In this document: piece after piece, positions 1 through 6,108 of the stretch
Layout of the letters: every line of letters begins with the position of its first letter
Position numbering within the stretch: the stretch's first letter is position 1
Assembly: GCA_036556265.1 (NCBI GenBank)
Contig: DATBJU010000120.1
Coordinates: forward strand, 1 to 6,184
DNA: 6,184 nt
Reading direction: 5' to 3'
From: JAUSIF01 sp036556265
Lineage (GTDB): Bacteria > Pseudomonadota > Alphaproteobacteria > Rhizobiales > Xanthobacteraceae
Position numbers and translations under genes: made by a program
Notes under the pieces: model-generated
Told to the model about the DNA's origin: nothing
Database searches by the model: none
What the model saw: the letters and a program-made list of their open reading frames with translations, nothing else

Positions 1-1191
1 GAGCACGACCTTGCAGAGAACATCGTCCACCTGGTCCTCGCCCGGATTGCCGGCGCCCCGGAGGGGACCAAAGGGCTATCCCTGTTCGTCGTGCCCAAGG
101 TCCTGCCCAACGCCGATGGCAGCCGGGGCGCCCGCACCACCGTGAGTTGCGCGTCGATCGAAGAGAAGATGGGCATCCACGGGAACGCCACCTGCGTCAT
201 GAACTACGACGGCGCGACCGGCTGGCTGGTCGGCGAGGAACACCGCGGCCTGCCCGCAATGTTCACGATGATGAACGAAGCGCGCTTAGGTGTCGGCATT
301 CAAGGTCTGTCGCTTTCGGAAGTCGCGTACCAGAACGCCGTTACTTACGCGAAGGAACGCATGCAGGGACGCTCGCTCACCGGCGCGAAATTTCCCGACA
401 AGGCGGCCGACCCGATCATCGTGCATCCCGACATCCGCCGCACCCTCCTGACGATCCGTGCCTTCAATGAAGCGGCGCGGGCACTCGTGCTCTGGGCCGC
501 ATTGCAGGGCGATCTCGCCTATCGCGCCGAAGACGACAAGGTGCGCCAGTCGGCTGACGACTACATGGGCCTGCTGACGCCCGTGATCAAAGGTGTGCTG
601 ACTGACCTCGGTTTTGCGAATACGGTGCTCGCGCAGCAGGTGTTCGGAGGTCACGGCTACATTGCTGAGCACGGCATGGAGCAGTTTGTCCGCGATGCGC
701 GCATTGCCATGATTTACGAGGGCGCGAACGGCATCCAGGCGCTTGACCTCGTTGGCCGCAAGCTCGGCAAGGATGGCGGCCGCGCGGCAATGGCTTTCTT
801 CGGCGACGTCCAGGGCTTTGTGAAGGCGCATGCCGAGGACGAGGCCATGAAGCCATTCATTGCACCGCTGCAGGCCGCCTTGGGCGACCTGCAGAAGGCG
901 ACAACGTGGTTCATGCAGAACGCCCTACAGAGGCCGGACAACGCCGGTGCCGGCTCCTACGACTACATGCATCTCTTCGGTCTGGTTGCCCTCGGATACA
1001 TGTGGGCGCAAATGGCCAAGGCCGCGCTCGCCAACAAGGGCAAGGGGAATGGGGTCGGGCAGGCGATGGACGCGAAGCTCACGACCGGCCGTTTTTTCAT
1101 GGAGCGTGTGTTGCCGGAGACTGGCATGCGTCTCGCCCGGGTTCAGGCGGGCGCCGACGCGGTCATGGAACTGCCGGCAGACGTATTCTAG
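1..1191 (+). CDS. Acyl-CoA dehydrogenase with DmdC-like C-terminal extension (5' partial)
   Basis: FAD-dependent acyl-CoA dehydrogenase, which makes the trans-2-enoyl-CoA in the first step of beta-oxidation. The reading frame is open from base 1, so the start lies upstream; 396 residues are visible. The GTG at 91 encodes an internal valine in LSLFVVPK, a stretch of the middle beta domain typical of the family, and is not a start. The C-terminal helical domain contains IYEGANGIQALDLVGRK; its Glu (codon 718-720) aligns with the catalytic base of medium-chain acyl-CoA dehydrogenase. After it comes an extra region of about 150 residues ending in TGMRLARVQAGADAVMELP, as in the larger dehydrogenases of about 590-600 residues (Pfam 'acetyl-CoA dehydrogenase C-terminal like', 3-methylmercaptopropionyl-CoA dehydrogenase DmdC). 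About 200 N-terminal residues should be missing. Clustering with thiolase and FadB-like genes favours a fatty acyl-CoA substrate over the DmdC substrate, but chain length cannot be read from the sequence. Confidence -1.
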   Translation, partial: EHDLAENIVHLVLARIAGAPEGTKGLSLFVVPKVLPNADGSRGARTTVSCASIEEKMGIHGNATCVMNYDGATGWLVGEEHRGLPAMFTMMNEARLGVGIQGLSLSEVAYQNAVTYAKERMQGRSLTGAKFPDKAADPIIVHPDIRRTLLTIRAFNEAARALVLWAALQGDLAYRAEDDKVRQSADDYMGLLTPVIKGVLTDLGFANTVLAQQVFGGHGYIAEHGMEQFVRDARIAMIYEGANGIQALDLVGRKLGKDGGRAAMAFFGDVQGFVKAHAEDEAMKPFIAPLQAALGDLQKATTWFMQNALQRPDNAGAGSYDYMHLFGLVALGYMWAQMAKAALANKGKGNGVGQAMDAKLTTGRFFMERVLPETGMRLARVQAGADAVMELPADVF

Positions 1192-1269
1192 GACTCCTGC
1201 TGGCCTCGCCAACGCGCGATACTACATTCCAAGGGCCAACCGCGAGAACACCCGGTGACGGGAGAAGGT

Positions 1270-1275
1270 AGGAGG
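1270..1275 (+). promoter_or_regulatory. Ribosome binding site of the thiolase gene
   Basis: AGGAGG lies 2 bases before the ATG at 1278 and is part of a longer purine-rich run beginning GGAGAAGGTAGGAGG at 1261. The spacing to the ATG is short, so the GGAGAAGG part further upstream may share the pairing with 16S rRNA. No other plausible start for the thiolase frame lies near it. Confidence 0.7.
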
Positions 1276-1277
1276 CC

Positions 1278-2486
1278 ATGTCCGACGCATTCATCTACGA
1301 TCACGTCCGTTCTCCGCGCGGCCGCGGGAAGACCGACGGCGCGCTGCATGAGGTGACTGCGCTGGAACTCGCGCGCCAGAGCCTCGTTGCAATCAAGGAG
1401 CGCAACAAGCTCGATCCCCTTCTCGTCGAGGACGTCGTGCTCGGCTGCGTCGATCCGGTCGGCGAGGCGGGTAGCGACATCGCCCGCGCGGCGGCGATCG
1501 CGGCCGATTATGGCAAGGAGGTTCCGGGCATCCAGATCAATCGCTTTTGCGCGTCCGGCCTCGAGGCCGTGAATTTCGCAGCCGCGCAAGTCATGTCAGG
1601 CGCGAAAGAGATGACGATCGGCGGTGGCGTCGAATCGATGTCGCGCGTGGGCATCGGCGCGTCGGGCGGGGCATGGCCGGTCGATCCCTCGATCGCGATC
1701 AAATCCTACTTCATGCCGCAAGGGGTCTCTGCGGATCTGATTGCGACCAAGTACGGTTTTTCGCGCGACGACGTCGATCTGTACGCGGTGCAGAGTCAGA
1801 GGCGGGCTGGCAAGGCATGGGATGACGGCCGCTTCAACAAGTCGGTAGTGCCGGTGGAGGACGTGAACGGGCTTCCGATCCTCGTCAAGGACGAGCACAT
1901 GCGTCCAACCACCGACATGCAGTCGCTCGCGCAGTTGAAGCCGTCGTTCGTGCAGATGGGCGAGTTCGGCGGCTTCGACGCGGTCGCGATTCAGGCGCAT
2001 CCTGATGTCGAATACGTCAAGCATGTGCATCATGCCGGTAATTCGTCCGGCATCGTCGACGGCGCGGCCGCCGTGCTCGTCGGCTCGAAGAAGGGCGGCA
2101 CCGCCGCAGGCCTGAAACCGCGCGCGAAGATCCGCGCCTACGCTTCGATCGGCTCCGATCCCGCGCTCATGCTCACCGGCCCGATCGATGTCACTGAACG
2201 CGTGCTGAAGAAGGCGAAAATGAAGCTTTCCGACATCGATCTCATCGAGATCAACGAGGCGTTCGCCGCGGTCGTGTTGCGCTTCATGCAGTACTTCGGC
2301 ATCGACGACAAGCACGTCAACGTGAACGGCGGCGCGATCGCGATGGGCCATCCGCTCGGCGCGACCGGGGCGATGATCCTCGGCACGGCGCTCGACGAAC
2401 TGGAACGCAGCGGCAAGTCCACTGCGCTTGTCACGCTCTGCATCGGCGCCGGCATGGGCACCGCGACCGTCATCGAGCGGGTCTGA
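1278..2486 (+). CDS. fadA: Thiolase (acetyl-CoA C-acyltransferase / acetyltransferase)
   Basis: Thiolase, 402 residues, the usual length for the family. It cleaves 3-ketoacyl-CoA with CoA to acetyl-CoA and a shortened acyl-CoA, the last step of beta-oxidation in the cytoplasm. The nucleophilic cysteine is Cys91 in INRFCASGLEAV. The second active-site group is complete: NEAF at 326-329, His358 in GHPLGATG, and Cys388 in CIGAGMG. HAGNSSGIVDGAAAVL matches the conserved N-S-S-G-x-x-D-G-A segment. The ATG is supported by AGGAGG just upstream. The gene lies 86 bases after the acyl-CoA dehydrogenase and before the FadB-like gene, which favours a degradative 3-ketoacyl-CoA thiolase over a biosynthetic acetoacetyl-CoA thiolase. 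The symbol rests on this context; such genomes usually carry many thiolase paralogues, and motifs alone do not separate EC 2.3.1.16 from 2.3.1.9. Confidence 0.93.
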   Translation: MSDAFIYDHVRSPRGRGKTDGALHEVTALELARQSLVAIKERNKLDPLLVEDVVLGCVDPVGEAGSDIARAAAIAADYGKEVPGIQINRFCASGLEAVNFAAAQVMSGAKEMTIGGGVESMSRVGIGASGGAWPVDPSIAIKSYFMPQGVSADLIATKYGFSRDDVDLYAVQSQRRAGKAWDDGRFNKSVVPVEDVNGLPILVKDEHMRPTTDMQSLAQLKPSFVQMGEFGGFDAVAIQAHPDVEYVKHVHHAGNSSGIVDGAAAVLVGSKKGGTAAGLKPRAKIRAYASIGSDPALMLTGPIDVTERVLKKAKMKLSDIDLIEINEAFAAVVLRFMQYFGIDDKHVNVNGGAIAMGHPLGATGAMILGTALDELERSGKSTALVTLCIGAGMGTATVIERV

Positions 2487-2492
2487 ACTACT

Positions 2493-2545
2493 GCCGTCAT
2501 CCTGAGGTGCGAGCCGCGAAGCGGCGAGCCTCGAAGGATGACGGC
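2493..2545. repeat. Palindromic intergenic repeat, unit 1
   Basis: An imperfect palindrome whose outer arms pair perfectly for 11 bases: GCCGTCATCCT (2493-2503) with AGGATGACGGC (2535-2545). Inside, GAGG pairs with CCTC and GCCGC with GCGGC around a GAA centre. It begins 6 bases after the thiolase stop codon. Its outer sequence recurs reverse-complemented in unit 2 at 2558-2606. It resembles REP-like palindromes that I recall as common between genes in Bradyrhizobium and relatives; genome copy number cannot be judged here. Confidence 0.85.
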
Positions 2546-2557
2546 GCAAATGCAAGT

Positions 2558-2606
2558 GCGTCATCCTTCGAGGGCCTCGCTTCGCTCGGCCGCCTCAGGA
2601 TGACGC
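2558..2606. repeat. Palindromic intergenic repeat, unit 2 (inverted copy)
   Basis: A second imperfect palindrome with outer arms GCGTCATCCT (2558-2567) and AGGATGACGC (2597-2606), and a TTC centre. Read on the minus strand it begins GTCATCCTGAGG and ends CGAAGGATGAC, matching both ends of unit 1, so the two units are inverted relative to each other with 12 bases between them. The middle differs between units, as expected of diverged or compensatory members of one family. The unit ends 14 bases before the FadB-like gene's ribosome binding site. No T-run follows either unit, so neither looks like an intrinsic terminator. Confidence 0.85.
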
Positions 2607-2620
2607 GGTAAGGTTTCGAG

Positions 2621-2625
2621 GGAGG
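2621..2625 (+). promoter_or_regulatory. Ribosome binding site of the FadB-like gene
   Basis: GGAGG, within CGAGGGAGG, lies 5 bases before the ATG at 2631, close to ideal spacing. It fixes the start of the FadB-like protein. It sits just outside the stem of repeat unit 2, so that hairpin can form without covering it. Confidence 0.75.
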
Positions 2626-2630
2626 CCAGT

Positions 2631-4844
2631 ATGAATCTCAAGAACTTCAAGCTCGACGTCGATGCCGACGGCATCGCGCTCGCCACCTGGGATATGCCCG
2701 GCCGCTCCATGAACGTATTCACCGTGGAAGTGATGCAGGAGCTTTCCGACATCGTCGAAAAGGTTGCGTCCGACGCGGCGGTCAAGGGCGCGGTCGTGAC
2801 TTCAGGCAAGGAGGCTTTCTCCGGCGGCGCGGACCTGACGATGCTCGAAAGTCTGACGAACATGATCAAGGACATCGACAAGGCGAAGGACAAGAAGGCC
2901 GCGATGCAGGAGCTCTTCGACCAGTCTCGCAAGATGTCGCTGATCTACCGACGGCTCGAGACCGCGGGCAAGCCGTGGGTCGCGGCGATCAACGGCACTG
3001 CGATGGGCGGCGCGTTCGAGCTTGCGCTTGCGTGCCATCACCGTGTCGCCTCCGAGAACGAGAAGACCCGTCTCGGCCTGCCCGAAGTGAAGGTCGGACT
3101 GTTTCCGGGCGCCGGCGGCACGCAGCGCCTGCCGCGCATGATCCCGGCCGCCGACGCGCTGCAGCTCATGCTGCGCGGCGACCAGATCCGCCTCGACCGC
3201 GCGAAGCAATTGAAACTGGTCGACGAGGTCGTGCCGCACGATAAGCTCATCGAAACGGCGAAGGCCTGGATCAAGAATGGCGGCAAAGCCGTGCAGCCGT
3301 GGGACCAAGACGGATTCAAGCTCCCCGGCGGCCCCGTGTACTCCAAGGCTGGCATGATGGTCTGGCCGCCTGCGAATGCGATCTACCGGCGCGAAACCTA
3401 CGACAATTATCCCGGCGCGCGAGCCATACTGAAGAGCACTTACGAAGGCCTGCTCGTCCCGATCGATCAGGGACTGCGCATCGAGTCGCGCTATTTCGCG
3501 AACGTGTTGCGCACGCGCGAAGCCGCAGCAATGATCCGCACGCTGTTCGTGTCCATGCAGGAGCTGAACAAGGGCGCGCGCCGCCCGGCGGCCGTGCCGC
3601 CGACGAAGCTCAAGAAAGTGGCCGTGCTCGGCGCCGGCTTCATGGGCGCAGGCATTGCCTACGTGACAGCCTCAGCCGGAATCGATGTCGTGCTCGTCGA
3701 CAAGGATCAAGCCTCCGCGGACAAGGGAAAAAGTCTTTCCGACAAACTGATCTCCGATCAAGTGAAGAAGGGCCGCGCGAAACCCGCGGACAAGGACGCG
3801 CTGCTCGCCCGCATCAAGGCGACGGCCGACTTCAACGAGGTCGCTGGCGCCGACCTCGTGGTCGAGGCGGTGTTCGAGGACCGCAAGGTCAAGGCCGACG
3901 TGATCGCCAAGGCGGAGGCGGCGCTCGGCGACAAGGTGATCTTCGGCTCGAACACCTCGACGCTGCCGATCACGTCGCTTGCAGAATTGTCGAAGCGGCC
4001 GGACCGCTTCGTCGGCATCCACTTCTTTTCGCCGGTCGAGCGCATGATGCTCGTCGAGGTGATCAAGGGCAAGAAGACCGGCGACGAGGCGCTTGCCGTC
4101 GCGCTTGACTACGTGCGCGCGATCAAGAAGACGCCGATCGTCGTCAACGACAGCCGCGGCTTCTATACTTCGCGCGTTGTCGGCACCTACATCCGCGAGG
4201 GACATCTGATGCTGACGGAGGGCGTGCCGGCGGCGATGGTGGAAAACGTCGGCCGCATGGCCGGAATGCCAGTTGGGCCACTCTCGCTCAACGACGAGGT
4301 CGCGGTCGATCTCGCCTGGAAAATTCTGCAGGCGACGAAGAGTGACCTGGGCCCGGACGTGATCGACGCGCGTCAGGAGGCATTGCTCGAGGAGATGGTC
4401 GTCAAGCGTGGCCGCCTTGGCCGCAAGAACGGCAAGGGCTTCTACGACTATCCGGAAGGCGGCCCGAAGCGCCTATGGCCGGGGCTCGTGGAGATCGCCG
4501 GTGAGCCGCGCCCGGCCGAGACCTTCAACGTCGAGGAACTGAAACAGCGCTTCCTCGCCATGCAGGCGCTGGAGACCGCGCGCTGCGTGGAGGAGGGCGT
4601 GATTACCGACGTGCGCGATGCGGACGTCGGCGGCATTCTCGGTTTCGGCTATGCGCCATTCACCGGCGGGCCACTCTCGTACATCGACGGAATGGGCGTG
4701 AAGAACTTCGTGGCGCTGTGCGAGCGTCTCGCAGGGCGTTACGGTGACCGTTTCAAGCCGACACCGCTCTTGGTCGAGATGGGGAAGAAGGGCGAGAGCT
4801 TCTATTCGCGCTTTGCGCCGCCAGCGGGCAAGCGCGCCGCGTAG
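2631..4844 (+). CDS. fadB: Two-domain enoyl-CoA hydratase / 3-hydroxyacyl-CoA dehydrogenase
   Basis: FadB-like multifunctional protein, 737 residues, doing steps 2 and 3 of beta-oxidation: hydration of enoyl-CoA, then NAD-dependent oxidation of L-3-hydroxyacyl-CoA. The N-terminal crotonase domain (about 1-200) has oxyanion-hole segments SGGADL (64-69) and NGTAMGG (121-127), and both catalytic glutamates, Glu130 in GGAFE and Glu152 in LPEVKVG. After a helical linker, the NAD-binding domain starts near 328 with the Rossmann loop GAGFMG (334-339). Catalytic Ser443, His464 (VGIHFFSPVE) and Glu476 (LVEVI) align by spacing with E. coli FadB Ser430, His451 and Glu463. The position of Asn501 is Ser514 here (GFYTSR). 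Two C-terminal dimerisation-type domains follow, at about 508-605 and 635-725. The length is close to E. coli FadB. It probably forms a trifunctional complex with the neighbouring thiolase, by analogy with FadA-FadB; that partnership is inferred. Confidence 0.95.
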   Translation: MNLKNFKLDVDADGIALATWDMPGRSMNVFTVEVMQELSDIVEKVASDAAVKGAVVTSGKEAFSGGADLTMLESLTNMIKDIDKAKDKKAAMQELFDQSRKMSLIYRRLETAGKPWVAAINGTAMGGAFELALACHHRVASENEKTRLGLPEVKVGLFPGAGGTQRLPRMIPAADALQLMLRGDQIRLDRAKQLKLVDEVVPHDKLIETAKAWIKNGGKAVQPWDQDGFKLPGGPVYSKAGMMVWPPANAIYRRETYDNYPGARAILKSTYEGLLVPIDQGLRIESRYFANVLRTREAAAMIRTLFVSMQELNKGARRPAAVPPTKLKKVAVLGAGFMGAGIAYVTASAGIDVVLVDKDQASADKGKSLSDKLISDQVKKGRAKPADKDALLARIKATADFNEVAGADLVVEAVFEDRKVKADVIAKAEAALGDKVIFGSNTSTLPITSLAELSKRPDRFVGIHFFSPVERMMLVEVIKGKKTGDEALAVALDYVRAIKKTPIVVNDSRGFYTSRVVGTYIREGHLMLTEGVPAAMVENVGRMAGMPVGPLSLNDEVAVDLAWKILQATKSDLGPDVIDARQEALLEEMVVKRGRLGRKNGKGFYDYPEGGPKRLWPGLVEIAGEPRPAETFNVEELKQRFLAMQALETARCVEEGVITDVRDADVGGILGFGYAPFTGGPLSYIDGMGVKNFVALCERLAGRYGDRFKPTPLLVEMGKKGESFYSRFAPPAGKRAA

Positions 4845-4850
4845 GCACCG

Positions 4851-4871
4851 GCCGCGTCAATATTGCGCGGC
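4851..4871. other. Hairpin between the convergent genes
   Basis: GCCGCG (4851-4856) is complementary to CGCGGC (4866-4871), enclosing TCAATATTG, itself nearly self-complementary. It lies 6 bases after the FadB-like stop and overlaps the last codons of the minus-strand membrane gene. It could act as a transcript end for one or both strands, but neither side has a T-run, so it is not a convincing intrinsic terminator. The symmetry may be partly chance in GC-rich DNA. Confidence 0.3.
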
Positions 4872-5237
4872 GATTCCAGATAGGCGGATCGCGAGTGCGA
4901 TCAGCCACATGGTGATCGAGATCATCGCCGTGTAGTAGGCGAACGTCAGATAGGCGTCGCGCATCACCGTGGACGCGGCCCACTGCGCGTATGCCTCCGG
5001 CGGCCGGAAATCTTTCGGCAGATACAGCCACATCTCGGTCTTCTTGTAATTTTGCGTGAGCGCGTAGCGCGCCTTGAGAATGAGAACAAAGGTCATCATC
5101 AGCGTGAGGATGCCGCCGGCCTGAAATACCGCTCGCGGATCGAAGCTCATGCCGACCATGACGCAGACGATGGCGAGCATGCCGAACCCGCAGGCGCGGG
5201 CAACGCACGCAAAAGCGACCTTGCGCATCTCTTCCAT
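4857..5237 (-). CDS. Small integral membrane protein, unknown function
   Basis: A 126-residue protein I do not recognise. About three membrane segments are visible: residues 8-30 (with CGFGMLAIVCVMVGM), 36-56 (FQAGGILTLMMTFVLILK) and 95-119 (AYLTFAYYTAMISITMWLIA). Between the second and third is a polar loop with YKKTEMWLYLPKDFRPPEAY, a charged and aromatic stretch unlikely to be random. The ATG at 5237 was chosen because GGAGG lies a few bases upstream on the minus strand. A longer reading from a GTG at 5342, directly after the stop of the upstream gene, would add 35 Arg/Ser-rich residues without hydrophobic character or a good ribosome binding site, so I reject it, though coupling from that GTG is possible. 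It is the last gene of the minus-strand trio and converges on fadB with 12 bases between stops. Confidence 0.8.
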   Translation of the reverse strand: MEEMRKVAFACVARACGFGMLAIVCVMVGMSFDPRAVFQAGGILTLMMTFVLILKARYALTQNYKKTEMWLYLPKDFRPPEAYAQWAASTVMRDAYLTFAYYTAMISITMWLIALAIRLSGIAAQY

Positions 5238-5342
5238 GGCCCCCCTCCGCAAGACCTCGGGCCGCGACCACACAGTTTGCCGGCTGGAAGCGGAGTGCGC
5301 AATCGGCCGGGCGAACCGCGAGAAACTCCGTGTATGTATCAC

Positions 5343-5669
5343 TTACAATTTGATTTCGAAGAAATTCCCTATCGCCGGTAGCGTCAGAAGTGCCGTGCCG
5401 GCAAGCCATATCCACATGGATACCTCGGTGGAATCCTCCTTGGCGCCGACGAAGTGTTCATAGATGGCAGCGGGTATGCCGGCGAGGATGATCGTGCCGG
5501 TCGAAACCATGAGCGATGAGAAGATCAGTGTCAGCGGCACGCTTCCGAACAGGAGCGCAGGCGCAAGAATCTGCACGTGGATCAGCGCGAACAGCAGCCA
5601 GATCTGGTTGAAGATGCCGTTGACCATGCCGAAGAAGGCGATGGCGACGTAGTACATGTTTCGGTCCAT
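5343..5669 (-). CDS. Small integral membrane protein, unknown function
   Basis: A 108-residue, very hydrophobic protein with three or four likely membrane segments: a long apolar stretch at about 6-41 that could make one or two helices (FNQIWLLFALIHVQILAPAL), one at 46-70 (LTLIFSSLMVSTGTIILAGI) and one at 84-104 (MWIWLAGTALLTLPAIGNFF). A short acidic loop (GAKEDSTE, 75-82) separates the last two. I recognise no family or catalytic motif. The ATG at 5669 is the only start near the upstream gene, with 9 bases between that gene's stop and this ATG; the ribosome binding site (GAGCAGG) is weak, which fits translational coupling. A gap of 105 bases follows before the next gene of the trio. Confidence 0.82.
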   Translation of the reverse strand: MDRNMYYVAIAFFGMVNGIFNQIWLLFALIHVQILAPALLFGSVPLTLIFSSLMVSTGTIILAGIPAAIYEHFVGAKEDSTEVSMWIWLAGTALLTLPAIGNFFEIKL

Positions 5670-5678
5670 GGCGCCTGC

Positions 5679-5981
5679 TCAGCTGGTTGGAGGAACGGCG
5701 CCGAGGAACAGAAAGATATTGAGCAGGAGCACGCGTAACCAGAACAGCCACACGAATGCGAACAGCCACAGCACCACGGGGGCGGTCGCTTTCGGCGTGA
5801 CTTTGGCGAGGACGGCGATGACCGGATCGGTGATGCGGCAGAAGAATCGCCAGATGTAGTTCTGCGATTCCGGATCCACGAACAGGCCGAGCAACGCGCG
5901 ACCGAGCATCGTGTACATCAACGCTGCCAGAATGAAGTTCGGCAGGTGGAAGTACCAATAGGCGAAGACAGGGTTTGTCAT
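5679..5981 (-). CDS. Small membrane protein, possibly YggT family
   Basis: A 100-residue membrane protein with two likely helices: residues 13-34 (LPNFILAALMYTMLGRALLG) and about 66-96 (PVVLWLFAFVWLFWLRVLLL). Between them, YIWRFFCRITDPVIAVLAKVTP resembles the YggT-family pattern in which an Arg-rich segment and an I-T-(D/E)-P-V-(L/I) motif precede a proline at the start of the next helix. YggT proteins are small inner-membrane proteins of poorly defined function, linked in some bacteria to cell-division or osmotic-stress loci. The match is from memory of the motif, so the family name is tentative. It is the first gene of the minus-strand trio. The ribosome binding site is weak, and the long hydrophobic frame with charged flanks is the main evidence that it is real. 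Confidence 0.78.
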   Translation of the reverse strand: MTNPVFAYWYFHLPNFILAALMYTMLGRALLGLFVDPESQNYIWRFFCRITDPVIAVLAKVTPKATAPVVLWLFAFVWLFWLRVLLLNIFLFLGAVPPTS

Positions 5982-6050
5982 GGATTCGCGCAGGAGCCGG
6001 CCGGATGCTCGACCGCCTGCTTCTTAGCCGAAACAGTTCGCCTGGTCGCG
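5982..6050. other. Spacer upstream of the membrane-protein trio
   Basis: No gene is visible here. Because a strong minus-strand terminator lies just to the right, the trio's promoter should be in this spacer. I see no convincing -35/-10 pair for a housekeeping sigma factor, only a locally AT-richer patch (ACTGTTTCGGCTAAGAAG on the minus strand). Confidence 0.3.
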
Positions 6051-6090
6051 AGAAAAAAGCGGGGCCCCATGGGGCCCCGCTCGATTTCTT
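6051..6090 (-). terminator. Intrinsic terminator of the gene entering from the right
   Basis: A perfect 11-base inverted repeat, AGCGGGGCCCC (6058-6068) and GGGGCCCCGCT (6071-6081), separated by only two bases, so the innermost pairs must open to form a loop. On the minus strand the stem is followed by a run of six T, the classic rho-independent arrangement, 27 bases after the stop at 6109-6111. On the plus strand it is followed by CGATTTCTTT, a weaker T-rich tail, so some activity in that direction is possible, although no plus-strand gene ends nearby. Confidence 0.88.
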
Positions 6091-6108
6091 TGCGGCGTGT
6101 TGCGGAGT

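Noticed and set aside
91..93. GTG at 91 as the start of the acyl-CoA dehydrogenase
   Set aside because: The frame is open to base 1 and the residues before it (LARIAGAPEGTKGLSLFV) are conserved family sequence, so the gene is cut by the window edge.
286..831. Minus-strand open frame opposite the acyl-CoA dehydrogenase
   Set aside because: Antisense to a conserved dehydrogenase domain; no recognisable motif or ribosome binding site.
1596..2564. Long minus-strand open frame (322 codons) opposite the thiolase
   Set aside because: It is antisense to a thiolase with all catalytic motifs. Its translation is rich in Arg, His, Asp and Ala, as expected from the complement of GC-rich codons, and it begins inside the palindromic repeat.
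2493..2606. The repeat pair as a CRISPR array or terminator
   Set aside because: Only two units, inverted and without regular spacers, and no T-run follows either stem.
3299..4108. Plus-strand frame of 269 codons inside fadB
   Set aside because: Overlaps the FadB-like gene in another frame over the Rossmann domain; its Arg/Gly-rich translation is typical of a shifted reading of GC-rich DNA.
3672..4205. Minus-strand frame opposite the NAD-binding domain of fadB
   Set aside because: Antisense shadow of a gene with intact catalytic residues; low-complexity composition.
4753..5415. Minus-strand frame of 220 codons covering the fadB end and the membrane gene
   Set aside because: Arg/His-rich translation lacking hydrophobic segments, in a different frame from the well-supported membrane protein.
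5458..5958. Minus-strand frame of 166 codons spanning the first two membrane genes
   Set aside because: Its frame conflicts with two shorter frames that give clean membrane helices; the translation is Arg/His-rich and looks like a shadow.
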